From positions 19,524,053-19,588,052 of the forward strand of contig OX344750.2 of NCBI GenBank assembly GCA_947034885.2: a DNA stretch of 64,000 bases, read 5' to 3'. The notes under the pieces were generated by a model. It was given only the letters and a program-made list of their open reading frames with translations, had not been told where the DNA came from and searched no databases. Numbering within the stretch: position 1 is the stretch's first letter; each line of letters opens with the position of its first letter. The DNA is from Thuidium tamariscinum. Its lineage: Eukaryota; Streptophyta; Bryopsida; Hypnales; Thuidiaceae. The position numbers and the translations under genes were made by a program. Shown piece after piece: positions 22,560-34,725 of the stretch.

Positions 22560-25117
22560 ATGTCTACTAAAAGGCAAAGAACCATGAGGGACATGCTACT
22601 AAAAGAAAAACAATCAAATTTAGTTGGGCTAGAGGGATCAGCTTCTCTACAATCAACATCATCTACCCCTAAGGATTTATCTGAGGCTGAATAAGTAAAA
22701 TTGCTATGGAAAGATGCATGGTATGGTCACTTTGACTGGATAGAGTTTAATTCAAAGGTAGGTAAATTTTTTTGCAAACTTTGCGGTGCACTTGAGGTAA
22801 CATGAGCCACTATTCTCGTAACCAATGCTTTTTTCCATGGAATCTTCATTATGACAACTAAAAATATTCAAAAGAATGAAAAAAAAATTATACGTCAATG
22901 TTTTATATATATAGACATATTATGTGTCAAAATATGAATGCATTCTAACTAAAAACAAGACATCAAAAGGACTTACAAAGGTACTGTAACCAGTCTTTTG
23001 TACTCCTTAGTGGTGTGCTTTATTTGATGAATAACAAACCTTTTCATTGAAATTTTTGAACTTTTGAATAGAATTTGCCATCAATATTTCAATTGAATAT
23101 ATTTTGAATTATTTTCAATGCAATTGGAGACATTTTTGAATGAAATATTCTACAAAATATTCTAAAAAGGCCTCAAAAAAGGACCCAAAGCACGTCGTCC
23201 ATGGCTCATGTTACCTCAAGTGCACCCTTTGTACACGTAAAGGTGGTAAAAGTGTTTATGGTTAGGGTGGGTCTTATAACATCAAAGTGTCTGCTTTTCA
23301 AGATCATCAAAATTCTAAAGAATACAAAAAACTAAGTTAGGCAGCTCAATAAGGTTAGAAAACTATGGAGAAACACATTAGAGAAGCTAATAGGTGTTGT
23401 GATGAGGCTCTACTTACATTGTTCAAATCTGCATATTTTCTAGGGAAGGAGACAATTCCTTTTAATAAGTATCTAGCTCTTTGTAAGTTACTAGTTGTAC
23501 TCAATCAATATATCATGATGATAAATCTTGTGTAGAAATGATTTTTTGCATTTCTAATATCTTCCAAAAATCCATTTTGGATAGAATTAGAGATTCAAAT
23601 TTTTTTGGTTTAATGATAGATGAATCCATTGATGTTAGTGTCACAAGCCATGTAGTGGTTTTGCTACTTTTGTTGAAGAAGGAATTCCTGTAACTGTCTT
23701 TTGGGGTTTGCTTGAAATTGTTGATGGTAAAAAAGATGTAGAGACCATTTGTGATTGTTTGTTGAAGTCCATTCAAGAGTAGGGTTTAGATATGCAAAAG
23801 TGTGTGGGATTTGGGTCTGATGGAGCAGCTACAATGGTAGGACAAAGATCAGGCGTGGCAAGCAGACTTAAAAAAGTCAGTCCATTTTTCACATCATTTC
23901 ATTGCATTGCTCACAAAACTAACTTGGAAGCTTTAGAAGCTGCAAAGTCTCAAGATTGTAAGTCTTTGTCCACTAAAATTGATGTTTTGGTTAATTCTTT
24001 GGCTGCATACTTCAAAAAGTCTAGAAAGAAGAAATGTGCCCTTCATGGAATTCAAAAAGAACTCAATGATGCACAAAAGACTTTAAAGAGGTATCATAAG
24101 ATTAGGTGGTTGTCAAGATTTCAAGCCATATCCACATTGTGTGATTCTTTGGAGTCTATTATTGTATATTTTTGTGATGTACCAAGGGAGAAAGATGATG
24201 GGATTGCTCCTCTTCTTTATAACAAATTGAGGAGTTTCAAATACATTTATGTTCTATATTTTTTAGCTGATTTGCTTAATGGTTTTACTATCTCATCTAA
24301 AATCTTCCAATTTAAATTTGTGGATGTAACAAGTATTGGATCACTTGTGAGAATACAGATTGAGTCCATCCCCATGTTGTACATTATAGACAACACTAAT
24401 CTAAATCAGGATACCTTCAATGAGAGTTCTGGATATCATGTCATTTGAGACCATGGCCCTCAAGGTGAATATTTTCAAAGATTGTTTAGTGAGATTAGAA
24501 GTGCCAAATTCCATGGCATTGACATGATAAGGGATAGAACAGGTGCTAATTTGGAAAGTGCCTTGTCTTTTCAAAAGTCATATGTTGAATCAATTATTAA
24601 GGCTTAAGAGGCACATTTTGAGGACAATGATCTGATTTCTGCTTTCAAAATTTTCAATCCTTCTAACATGCCCTCAAGGAGGGTGGGCTTGGCTTCATAG
24701 GGGGTGACAGATTTAGAGCTTCTTCTAAAGCATTATGGAGTGCAAAGAATGGTTGACAGTAAGATTCTTACATCCCTTGTTAATTCAAATGCTTGTAAGA
24801 GGGAGTTTTTCTATTTTAAATTGCAAGCAATGGTGGATTGGAATGATAAAACTTTCAAGGACCTATAGGTCATGGTAACATGAAATTCTGCTTTGCAACA
24901 AAAGTATGCTAACATTTTGGTCTTAGGGGAAATTGCTAGATGCCAATGTGTTAGTACAACTACTTGTGAAAGGGCCTTCTCAATACAAAATGTAATTGAA
25001 TCAAAGTTTAGAAATCGTTTGAATACAAAACATCTTGAAAGTGTACTAAGGGTGGCTATAGAAGGGCCATCTAAGGACTTTGATCACATATTGATTGCTG
25101 CTATTGAGCTATGGTGA
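22560..25117 (+). pseudogene. Degenerate hAT-superfamily transposase gene
   Basis: The ATG at 22560 opens MSTKRQRTMRDMLLKEKQ, then a short zinc-finger-like FFCKLCGA block that is interrupted by a MITE (22786-23225) and resumes with CTRKGGKSVYG. Later landmarks are FGLMIDESIDVS (first catalytic Asp region), VGFGSDGAATMVG (second Asp region), SFHCIAHKTNLEALE, IRWLSRFQA, and the C-terminal hAT dimerisation-type segment CERAFSIQNVIESKFRNRLN. The overall plan matches the hAT-like proteins often annotated zinc finger protein 862-like. Many stops and frame changes are present; most stops fit Gln codons turned into TAA/TAG (for example 22692-22694, and three close together near 23337-23360). The longest intact piece is 23792-24448 (218 codons). 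It is not expected to make transposase. Confidence 0.85.
22786..23225. mobile_element. ~0.4 kb MITE inside the hAT pseudogene
   Basis: GTGCACTTGAGGTAACATGA at the left (22786) is exactly repeated in inverse orientation at the right end; the identical inverted segments are 24 bp (22786-22809 and 23202-23225). GTGCAC is itself a palindrome, so it may be the 6-bp target duplication (or TGCA a 4-bp one), with the true terminal repeat beginning TTGAGGTAAC or CTTGAGGTAAC. The interior is AT-rich and non-coding. It splits the zinc-finger codons of the host pseudogene, so it is younger than the hAT insertion. The superfamily is not assigned. Confidence 0.75.
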
Positions 25118-27740
25118 AATTCAACTAAATGGAGGTATTTGTATTCTCATTCTGAAAACTATCTTAGTGGCCAACCTTGTGTAGAGAGTGAACATGATAA
25201 TTTATAATCTTAATAATATGATGTTTATTAATCTTCAAAACATGATAGTCTTTAAATATGATAGTTTTTAAAACATGATAATCTATATGATGTAAATGTC
25301 TTTTAATCTTTTATATAAGGTTCGCCACTAAGATATTTTTATTTCATTTTCTGCAAACTTCAAAACAAATCTTAGCTCATCAAAATGTGATGAGGTGGAA
25401 ATCTTTGGCCTTCTAATGGAGAAGGGCTAGGCCAAGTTCAAATCCTATCAAGGATACATTACTGTGTCATTTTTATGTGAATTTGAAGTTTTTGATAGAT
25501 TAATTGGGTATTGATTGATGCTTTTGAGTGGTATTTTGATACTTTAGAGTGCTAATTTCATATTTTTTAATTTTGTTTTCATATAATTGAGCCTTATTTT
25601 CAAATTTTGTATTGATATTAAAATATGATTTTAAATGAATAATCTTACATAATAGTCAATTTTGAATTAGTGTACAAGTTGCCTTGAATAGATGAATTGC
25701 CTTCAATTTAGTATTTGAACCAATTTGTAATTTAATTTGGTGGTTTCTAAATTGACTACTTTTGCAAATTTAAGGAAAATTACCGGAATGCCAAAAAAAA
25801 AGGCTTTATACCAAAGTAAATGACTAAGGTCAGGCAACATCCAAATGACCAAGGAGAACTACCAAATAATATCTTAAAAGAATGGCAATAAATTGAACCA
25901 CCCCAGAAACTCCATGTTCACTAGTTTACATTTGTGATTGGTACTTCTAAGACACATTATGACACTTTGGGATATGTGTCATGACTTCAATAGTTTCAAA
26001 CTTGAAAATGAAAAAAAATACATTCCAAACTTTGATTAGAAATTTCTTTTAACTTTTGTTGGAAATAGGTGCATCCTACAAGTTGGGTTTTGGTCCTAGG
26101 TTGGAAAAAGGTGGTTCTACCATATTGGAAAAATTTGCTTGATCTCTATGTCATCGTGAGATTCACTATCTATTCTTTAAATTTTCCAAGTTTGTACCAG
26201 GGCTTTTTTTTTACCAATGTCCCCCCTGCTGGCTTCACTGCAAAGGCTTGATTTTGGAGGGAGTAACCAACTGAGGTTAGAATTATGACAAATTGGCAAA
26301 ATTTCGCTAGGAAAAAAAAGCCCTAGTTTATACTATAATAGCTTTGACATGATGTTTGATTAAGAAAAATTGTCTCCTAGAACATTTAAAAGAACAAAGT
26401 CAAGAACTTGTTCTTTTAGATATAACACTTTTGAGAATTGGGATGTGCCCATTGATGTATAATCCATATGGAATGTGGAAAATTTAAGGAATAATTAATG
26501 AATTTAACAATGATATAGAGATCAAGCAAATTTTTGAATTATTAAATCAATTTGTAAGAACAACATCTACTATTGAAAAAGGGTTTAATTAATGAAAAAA
26601 TTAATTGAATATAAAAAAAATTGATCATGTTAAAAAAAATGCAATGAAACAATTCGTATTATTCAATTCATACACAAGTATTATTTTATGAATTCACCTT
26701 TTTAGTATAGATATCATTTTTTTCACTGTGTTATTTAGTCCTTCATTTATAGGTGAACTTAATGTCAATTAGTGATGCCAAATACAATAAAAACATTTGT
26801 ATGAATGAAGTGTGACTTAGGTCACACGTCTTCAAATCTCCACTAGTTTGTTTTAAAATAAACTATAAGAAACTAAAAATTGAAAAAAACGATCGGCATT
26901 GTAAGACCCAAACTTCTTTATATATATAATATTATACTTTTGCGTTTATGTTTTCGCTCAATATTGCATTTGTGTTTTTTGATGATTTTTGCAATAAAAG
27001 TTGTGATTTTTTTTCTCCCACCTTTGGCAATCGTGTTAACTTGTGAGTGATTCACAGGTTTTGTTTTTTTTAAGTGAGAAAATTGGTACAACTAGGGATT
27101 GGAGCAACCAATTGTAAAAAAAAATTTGAGTTCAAATCGCCACAATTGCAAGGTTGCAAAATTGTGACTTTTAAACTGCCATAATTTTTGATTCAAATGG
27201 AATTTCAGGGCGCATTTTATATCGTTGGAAAGAAGAGACAAAATCAGTTAAGATAGGTGCAAAATTTTCTTAAATCAAGCAAAAATTGAGTGAGATAAGG
27301 TAGGAGGCTCAAATTTTTGAGGGTCATTTTCAATGGACCATATAGGCATAAACCATGCAAGAAGGTTTTGGGAATGGATCACTTTTTCCACAACCAAGAA
27401 AGGGCAGCAGTAGTGTTTCTTTTTAGAATACTGTTGTCTTCATATTTGCTCCTCTCATGAATGTAGCTTGAAGTAATGCAGTGATCGGTTAGTTTAATTA
27501 GTTTTAAAAAAACACTGCAGTTAATGGAGTGCTTGAAATTTAATTTGAGACTTCCATGAATCATGGGAGGTACCATTATTATCACTTTTTGGATACGTTT
27601 GTTCAATTCAAAGGCATGCTATAAGCAATATACTAGCACCCTACTGCATACTCACTTTAAAATTCTATAGTTAATTCCAGGGTTTTGTCAGACATATTTT
27701 TGGGTTTTGGTGTCGTGTAGGTCGTCTGACATCATGTGTC
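25118..27740. other. AT-rich intergenic DNA, no gene seen
   Basis: No coding region was recognised. The sequence from about 26900, starting TGTAAGACCC, resembles the way some plant LTRs begin, but no matching second LTR or end was found. Loosely inverted AAAAAAGGCTTTATACC / TAGTTTATAC segments near 25790 and 26310 hint at a decayed foldback. Neither is claimed as a feature. Confidence 0.4.
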
Positions 27741-27837
27741 GCAGGTGACAACATGTGGCTACCCCGTCGTAGCCCGTCGAGTAATGTAAAAAAAATTTAT
27801 CGTACGGTAAATGGATTTGGCATACGTGGCAAATTGT

Positions 27838-28060
27838 TCATAGTGACGTGGAACTTTGGGAAGGCGACTTCGGGTAGGGCGACTGCACTTCAAGATAGGG
27901 CGACCGCATGTCTAATTTTGAGGGTGACTTTGGGAAGGGCGACCACGCTTCAAAATAGGGCGACCACGTGTCCAATTTTGAGGGCGATCTCTTGTCGAGG
28001 GGTGACCTCGGGTGGGTGACCTCTGGTTTGGAGGCGACCTCTTATCAAGAGGTGACTGCG
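27838..28060. repeat. GC-rich minisatellite-like patch (GGGCGACC words)
   Basis: Irregular short repeats built on AGGGCGACC[A/G]C and GAGGGCGAC with intervening CTTCAAAATA and GTCCAATTTTG segments. The composition stands out from the AT-rich surroundings. The same GGGCGACC/GCGGGTG vocabulary makes up the array at 32892-33535, so the two loci are related. ORFs here (88 codons +, 81 codons -) are shadows of the repeat. Confidence 0.6.
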
Positions 28061-28560
28061 GGTGGGTGACCTCTTTGTTGCAATTGTCAAAAAAACACTT
28101 AAAATTGTCATTTTTAGTACAAAAAACAAAAAAAATTAGAAATGAAATTTTTTGCATGTATAATGGTAGGATCTTGTGATATTATAGTATGAGAATATGT
28201 GAAAAAAATTTCAAAAATTTTCACCACACAGATTGCAAGATAATTGCATTCAAAGTGTAGAAATTATGTTTTGGGGGACTATGGCGACCTTGGGTGGGTG
28301 ACCTCTTGCCTAGGGCAACCTCAGGTGAGCAACCTCTTTGTTGCAATTGTCAAAAAAACACTCAAAACTGCCATTTCTAGTATAAAGAGCAAAAAAATTT
28401 AGAAATGGAATTTTTTGCAAATGTAATGGTAGGATCTTACAATATTATACTATAAAAATATGTGAAAAAAAATTCAAAAATTTTCACCACATAGATTGCA
28501 AGATAATTGCATTCAAAGTGAAGAAACTATGTTTTAGGGAACAATGACAAACTAAGGTAG
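28056..28560. repeat. 263-bp tandem duplication
   Basis: CTCTTTGTTGCAATTGTCAA occurs at 28071 and again at 28334, and the following ~220 bp match closely (AATGGTAGGATCTTA/G, TTTCACCACA, GATTGCAAGATAATTGCATT). The period is 263 bp with about two copies. Each unit starts with GGTGA-rich GC words and continues as AT-rich sequence. Confidence 0.8.
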
Positions 28561-29620
28561 ACATGCCTATTTGTAATCTAGCTATATTGGAGTCAATTCT
28601 AACAGGGGCACATATTTATTTGAAGTGTGCACATGTTTCTTGAATCAAACCCAAATGGAATTATAATTTTTCAATCAAAATTGTAATTTCTATGAATTTT
28701 TGAAGTAGACAATCCAAAATTACAAAACTGCCTTTAGGCTAGGATCATAAACAACTTATAAACATTGTATAACCACCTAATCAACAACTAGATATTTTCT
28801 ATTTAAATAGTGACACATTACTCCAACTTGTCATAAAATCCTTGATTTTGTCATAGAATGAAGGGAATTGGGGGGGGGGGGGGGGTAGGTAGAAATGGGG
28901 CCAAAACTAGAGTGACGGAAATAGGCTAGTCTAGTTGGTGGAATGGAGTTACAAATGGAAATGGATTGGTCTACTTTAGCTTAAGAGATTTGATTTTCTT
29001 AACTTAAAAACTTTTCACTTTAGATCTTGACTTAAGAAAAATATATCATTCAAAATTAAGTTGAGAATGTAGGAAAAATAAAAGTTAGAAAAATAATGTG
29101 GTTGTCATTTTATTTTAAATTATTAAGTAGAAGGTACATCATAGAGGGAAAAAAAATTAATAGCTCTAAGGTGGAAATGTGGAATTAGAAATTCTAATCC
29201 CAATGGTGAGATTGTTCTAATAATCAATGTTAATACTACAAAACTATTTTTCTTAAAATTAAAATTGAAGCCAAAAATGATTCCTATCTCAAACAATTTC
29301 AAAATCTTATTATTATTGCCCACAAAACAAAATGATTCATAATCTTTGCATCATCAATCTAAATAAAATGAATCAAAGTTCTAAGTAGACAAAATTACAA
29401 TCTATAAGAAAAAAAATTTAATTTTTGTGGATTTGTTTTTACCTACATAATTTAGATCTAAGCTTATTGTGATATGACTCTTGCTTTTAGGCACTAATTC
29501 AAATAAAACTACATTTCTAGAAAGCCAATAAGATTTTCTATCTTATAATAATGTTTCAAAAAGTTCCATAAAAATTTGACATTATAGGAACTTGTCCAAA
29601 ATCCACTTTACCCCCTTGTG
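28561..29620. other. AT-rich intergenic DNA with a 16-G run
   Basis: An uninterrupted run of G occupies 28870-28885 in otherwise AT-rich sequence. No gene was recognised; the 66-codon minus ORF at 29123-29323 has no family resemblance. Confidence 0.5.
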
Positions 29621-30110
29621 GAGACAACAAAACTTTAGAATATTACAATCTACTAATGTATTACTTATCAAAAAGATTTTGAAATATAAAATTATGGATT
29701 GTGATTTTTTTTAAATCATCCCCATTTGATTTTTTCTAATCTCCAAGTATCATTATATTCTTATATTTCTTAGCAAGTTAGCATCTTCATCTAAATTTAA
29801 AAATTAGAAAAAATAGATTTGAATTAAAACTTCTCCTTGTAATTTATGTAAAAGTCAAAGAATCATTCTAAAGATGTATTATTAAATAATTAGATTTCAA
29901 AATACAAAATAATGAATGGATATTTGTGTAAGAACTTCATCACTTTAATTTTTCTATTTTTCAAGCATCATTATATTCATGTATAATTTACCACCTTCAC
30001 CAAAAATTTTAAAACTAGAGGGAAGAGATTATTTTAACTTAGAACTTCTCTTTTGATTTTATATAAATCTCATAGTCATTCTAATTGTGTAAAATTTATA
30101 ACTCATTAGG

Positions 30111-31107
30111 GGGGGCACTCCCGGTTTATTTAATTATAGTGTGCAATCAAATGAAGGGTGCTTTTAATTCCCTTAGCCTACATTTTAAACAATTTTTAGA
30201 AATAAATTAGCATCACTAAAATGAGCTATTATCATCATAAATAATGAAGGGTAGAAAATAATACACAACTTTATTAAGTTTGTTTTTCTAAATAAGGGTA
30301 GCCAAAAAGAATCTCTAGAAATCTGAACTTTTATGAAGTATACTAAGTTTGAAATAAGGCATCCTATAAGCTAAATACTATGAGAGCATGAGCTCTACAT
30401 GTAAATGAGAGTGACAACTAATGGGTGACAACTATTGGTGACAACTAATGATTGTACTCTTATGAGTACTCACACTTTGAATGTGTTTGAATGAAATTCA
30501 TTAGGAGGGGATTTGAGGCCAACAAAGGGCCGTTTCGGGACTGTTCCCAAAACAGGGTCTGGGAACGACTGGCTGCTGGTCAGCATTTTCAAAAAATAAA
30601 ATAAAATAAAATTTGGGGGGGTCCTGAAATATGAAAAAAAGTAAAAAAAAATCGGAAAAAAAAGTCGATGACGTGGCAGTCGCTCGACCATGTCAGATTC
30701 TTGCAGAACTGCGTTCCCAGACCCTGTTTTTGCGATTTCGGGTTGTGGGAACTCACAGGCTCCCATTGCCCTCAAATCCCTCCTAATGGTTCAAAATGGA
30801 AGTATTGTTTATCTAGTCTCTAGCTTCTAAATTTATCACATGTTTAGTCAAAATTTTAATGACAAATTCTTTTCTCTTTGTGTTTGCATAAAAAATCTAG
30901 GTCTTTCTTATGTATAATGAACATAGTGTATAATTAATTAGCACCCAAAAAAAATTCAAAATAAAGATAGGGTTATTGAAATTACCTAACTTTAAAAATT
31001 TAGGTAAAGATAGGCCTATTTTAATTCACCAAATGTACCTACATTGCCCCCATCTTATAGGGGCTTGAATGCACGTAATGTCCTAATATATTACAAAGTG
31101 CACCCCC
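30111..31107. mobile_element. Insertion splitting the ~215-bp array, probable DNA element
   Basis: The interruption begins GGGGGGGCACTCCC and ends AAAGTGCACCCCCC, which are imperfect inverted copies (GGGGGG-GCACT). The ~1 kb interior is non-coding and holds MITE copy C. Array sequence resumes on either side. No clean target duplication was identified, so exact ends and type are tentative. Confidence 0.45.
30499..30788 (+). mobile_element. MITE, CATTAG family, copy C
   Basis: The left end CATTAGGAGGGGATTTGAGG and the right end CCTCAAATCCCTCCTAATG are inverted copies. Internally it has GGGCCGTTTCGGGACTGTTC and GATGACGTGGCAGTCGCTCG. It shares sub-terminal GGGAAC.../...GTTCCC words with copy E, which is in the opposite orientation. 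Non-coding; nested in the insertion at 30111-31107. Confidence 0.8.
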
Positions 31108-32470
31108 CAAGATTTATAAAGTGAATTCTAGGATACAAAATAATTATTAGAATTTTGTATAACTAAAAACTTCTCCATTTGAATTTCTCTATTTTCCAAG
31201 CATCAACATATTCATGTATTCTTCATTACCTTCACCAAAAACTTAAAAACTAAAAAGAAGAGATTCAAATGAAAACTTCCCCTTTTCATCTAATCAAATC
31301 TTAAAGTCATTCTAATGGTGTAATATTCATTAAGCGAATTTTAGAATAAAAAAGAATGCATGGATATTTGTGAACAATCTTCTCTATTTAAAATTCTCTA
31401 TTTTTCAAGCATCGTTATATTTGCGTACTATTTATCAATTTCCACCTTCAACAATAAATAAAAAATAAAAAAGAAGAACTTTAAATTAAAAACTTTTTGT
31501 TTTGATTTCTACAAATGTTATTTGAAGGCTCATCCTAATGGCAAATTATTTATCAAGCAAATTTTAGAACTCAAAATAGGGGATGGAGACTTTAATAACA
31601 ACTTGCCTATTTCAATTTTTCCTATTTTCAAACCATCGTCATTGTCATGTCTTATTTAGGCACCACCTTGGTTTTATCCTAAAAATTAGAGGGAAGAGAT
31701 ATAAGTGAAACTTCTCTTTTTTATTTATACAACTTTATTTTGAAGGCTTATCCTCATGGTGAATTATTCTATCAAATAGATTTTAGAACTCAAAATAGTA
31801 GATAAAGATTTCAATAACAATTTTCCTATTTGAATTTCTTCATTTTTTAAGCATCATGTTACTCATGTTCTATTTAAACACAACCTTAATTTTATCTTTA
31901 AAATTAGAGGGAAGAGATTAAAAATGAAACTCCTCTATTAGAGTTTTGCAACTCTAATAGGAAGGATCATCTTTTTGGTAAATTATATATCAAGTGGATG
32001 TCATAACTCAAAATAGTGGATAGAGATTTCAATAACAATTTACCCATTTGAGTTCTCTATTTCCAAAGTATCACCATACTCATATCTTAATATTTCACCA
32101 CCTTCATCTCAATCCTAAAAATTAGTGGAAAGATATTTAAATGAAAACATTTTCTTTTTGACTTACAAAAATGTCAAAGAGTTGTCGTGGCAAAAAACAT
32201 ATATCAAATAAATTCTAGAATATAAAATAATAGATTGAGATTTGTATAAGAAGATATCCATTAAAAAATTTCATTCTTGAAGCATCATTCTACTCAAGTA
32301 TTATTTACTACTTCAATTTAAGATTTTAAAATAAGAAGAAAGAGATTTAAATGATAACTTCTCCTTTTAGTTTATGTAAATGTCAATGAGTCATCCTCAT
32401 AGTGTATTATTCAAGAATTGAATTTCAAAATACAAAATAATAAATAGAGATCAATGTAGATTGTTCCCCA

Positions 32471-32891
32471 TTTAATTTATCAATACATAAAAAATTACAA
32501 TTTCATTTACACAAACATCCATACAATAATAAATTTCCCTTTCTGCAAAATTTGAATGCTCAATGAAAGTTGTGACCTTATCACTCCAATTATCCATTAG
32601 AAAGAACTCATAGGTTAAATTAGATATACAAAAATTAAAGCCTTACTATAGACAATCCAAAATAAACAAATTTTGAGAAGAGCTTTGATATTTAGCAAAT
32701 GAGATTAGACATCTAGGCATTGAAGTCTAATTTCAAACATAAACATTGTCTTAGGTCACCAAACATAGAAGGTACATTAATAAATTCAGAAATTGAAGCA
32801 AGTGTAAGTTATCACAATGAGCCAAACTATTCTTTCCTCCATTTTTCAAAAAAATGCCATACTCTATGTTTCTTTGGCAACCACTTCTCAA
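32471..32891. other. AT-rich DNA, no gene seen
   Basis: This lies between two repeat arrays. No recognisable feature; a 72-codon ORF crossing its right edge runs into the minisatellite. Confidence 0.4.
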
Positions 32892-33535
32892 GGGCGACCT
32901 CTTGTGGGCGACTGCGGATGTGGGGCGATCAAAGGTAGGAGAACGCGGGTGTAGGGTGACCGCGGGTGGAGGTGGGAGCCATTTCCTTGCCCAAACTCAA
33001 AAAAAGTCATTTTTTGGCCGTTTTGGGGCTACTTCGGGTCTCGGGCGACCTCTTGTAGGCGACTGTGCGTGCGGGGCGACCGAAGGTAGGAGAACACGGG
33101 TGTAGGGCGACCGCGGGTGGAGGTGGGAGCCATTTCCTTGTCCAAACTCAAAAAAATCATTTTTTTGGCCATTTTGGGGCTACTTCGGGTCTTGGGTGAC
33201 TTCTTGTGGGCGACCGCGGGTGTGGGGCAACCAAAGGTAGGAGAATGTGAGTGTAGGGCAACTGCGGGTGGAGGTGGGAGCCATTCCTTTGCCCAAGTTC
33301 AAAAAAAGTCACTTTTGGGCCGTTCTGGGACTACTTTGGATCTTGAGCGATCGTGGGTGTGGGGCGACCGAAGGTAGGAGAACACGGGTGGAGGCGGGAG
33401 CCATTTCCTTGCCCAAGTTCAAAAAAAGTCATTTTTTGGCCGTTTTGGGGCTACTTCGGGTCTTGGGCGACCTCTTGTGGGCGACCACGGGTGTGGGGCA
33501 ATTGTAGGTGGAGGTAGGAGCCATTGCCTTGTCTT
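32892..33535. repeat. 151-bp minisatellite, about 4.6 copies
   Basis: Unit starts lie near 32892, 33043, 33194 and 33345 (period 151 bp) and 33465 (120 bp, after a ~31-bp deletion). Each unit runs GGGCGACCTCTTGTGGGCGA, GTGTGGGGCGACC, AAAGGTAGGAGAA, GCGGGTGGAGGTGGGAGCCA, then CAAAAAAAGTCATTTTTTGG and GGGGCTACTTCGGGTCTTGG. The array is far more GC-rich than its flanks. Because 151 is not a multiple of three, overlapping ORFs in several frames appear; none is a gene. Confidence 0.9.
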
Positions 33536-33814
33536 TGAAACATTCTCTTTTATTTTGGAATTTTTTTTGGTATTAGATTGAGATTTTTCAACTTGTTTAT
33601 TATTTTTCCTATCCACTTGAAAATTTATATATTATTATTTTTGGTCCTAGGGTTCACATATCATCACACATTATGAAGACCCTAGAATAAGGTATTTTCT
33701 AAATTTAAAAAAAAATCTATTTACTTCATCTTTATTTCTTGTATTGAGCTCCAAGAGCTAAATGCCTTGATTTTTTTCTTTAAGAATGTATTTTAGGAGT
33801 TCTTGACTTCTAGG

Positions 33815-34725
33815 GTCTTTGAGGGACAAATGGAATTTCATGTGTGTACCTAAAGTCTCAATTTTTGTCTTGATTTTTGAATTCTTTTTTTTGAAGATAG
33901 AACAACCTATTAACTTCATATGAATATACATCTATATATCTATATATCTATTTTCAATAGTGCCTTGGAGCAAAATGTATGCCCAAATAAGCTCAAAACA
34001 AAGGATAGGAGCAATCGAAAACAATTTGAAGAAATTTCATTTTATTTTTCATATTTTTTCTCATAGATTATGTTTTTGCCTACATGAAAAGGTTTGATAC
34101 ATTTGGATTTGTTATGAGAAAGTTATGGACAATCTTGTTTTTCAGGCAATTAAATCACTGTCTTGAAAAACCAACTGAAAGGATTCATATCCAAATGCAA
34201 TATTTACAATTATGAAAAAGAAGAAGTTCCAAATGGTTTATTTTGTTTTCAAAAACCATCTCACCATTGGAATTAGTCCATTTAAATTTCATCTTAGAGA
34301 TATTATTAATTTAGATTTTCCTTCTTATCTTGAACCTACTTCTACTTAACAATTTTTTGAATAATAAAAATAATTTTTTTCATATATATATATATATATA
34401 TTAGACTTTCAACTTAGTACTCCACCATAAAGATTGAAAGCTCAAAACTTTGTAGTGCAAGAGAATTTAAGTTAAGAAGGTTCAAAGTCTTGCAATGTGT
34501 TGCAAAATTTATTTATTTCACTTTAAAGTTTAAACACATATCTTGCAATCTATGCGGTCAAAAATTTTGAGATTGTTTTCACAAATTTTCATACTAGTGA
34601 GGTATAAGATTTTAAGGTTGGATGTGAAAAAATAAAAAATTTCAATTTTTTTTCCTTTGCTATAGAAATGAGAGTTTAAATGTTTTTTAGGTAGAAAAAA
34701 GGCCTTGGTCCTTCAAGGGTTAAGA
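33815..34725 (+). repeat. Dispersed ~0.9 kb element, copy 2
   Basis: It is collinear with 15236-16159: ATGCCCAAATAAGCTCAAAA, GACAATCTTGTTTTTCAGGC, CACCATTGGAATTAGTCCAT, AACAATTTTTTGAATAATAA and GGCCTTGGTCCTTCAAGGGT occur in order. The right end TCCTTCAAGGGTT corresponds to the terminal repeat of copy 1; the left end is too diverged to place exactly. A (TA)n microsatellite sits at about 34384-34402. Confidence 0.6.

Larger units (their letters stand above)
29640..32470. repeat. Satellite-like array of degenerate ~215-bp repeats
   Basis: A block CTATTTT[T/C]CAAGCATCA...TTCATGT...CACCTTCA...TTAGAGGGAAGAGAT returns at anchors near 29745, 29963, 31198, 31407, 31631, 31849, 32066 and 32280, giving spacings of about 209-224 bp. 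Units also share AAACTTCTC and AGTCATTCTAATGGTG segments. Copies differ at many positions, so this is an old array. It is split by an insertion at about 30111-31107. No coding function is suggested. Confidence 0.75.

Noticed and set aside
26910..27380. Possible LTR starting TGTAAGACCC
   Set aside because: No second copy, CA end, target duplication or primer-binding site was found.
27753..28157. ORFs with TLQNRATTC / RGRPILKRGRP-like repeats
   Set aside because: They are translations of the GC-rich short repeat on both strands.
32854..33507. Series of 83-86 codon Gly-rich ORFs
   Set aside because: They are readings of the 151-bp minisatellite in several frames; the period is not a multiple of three, and no start or promoter is evident.
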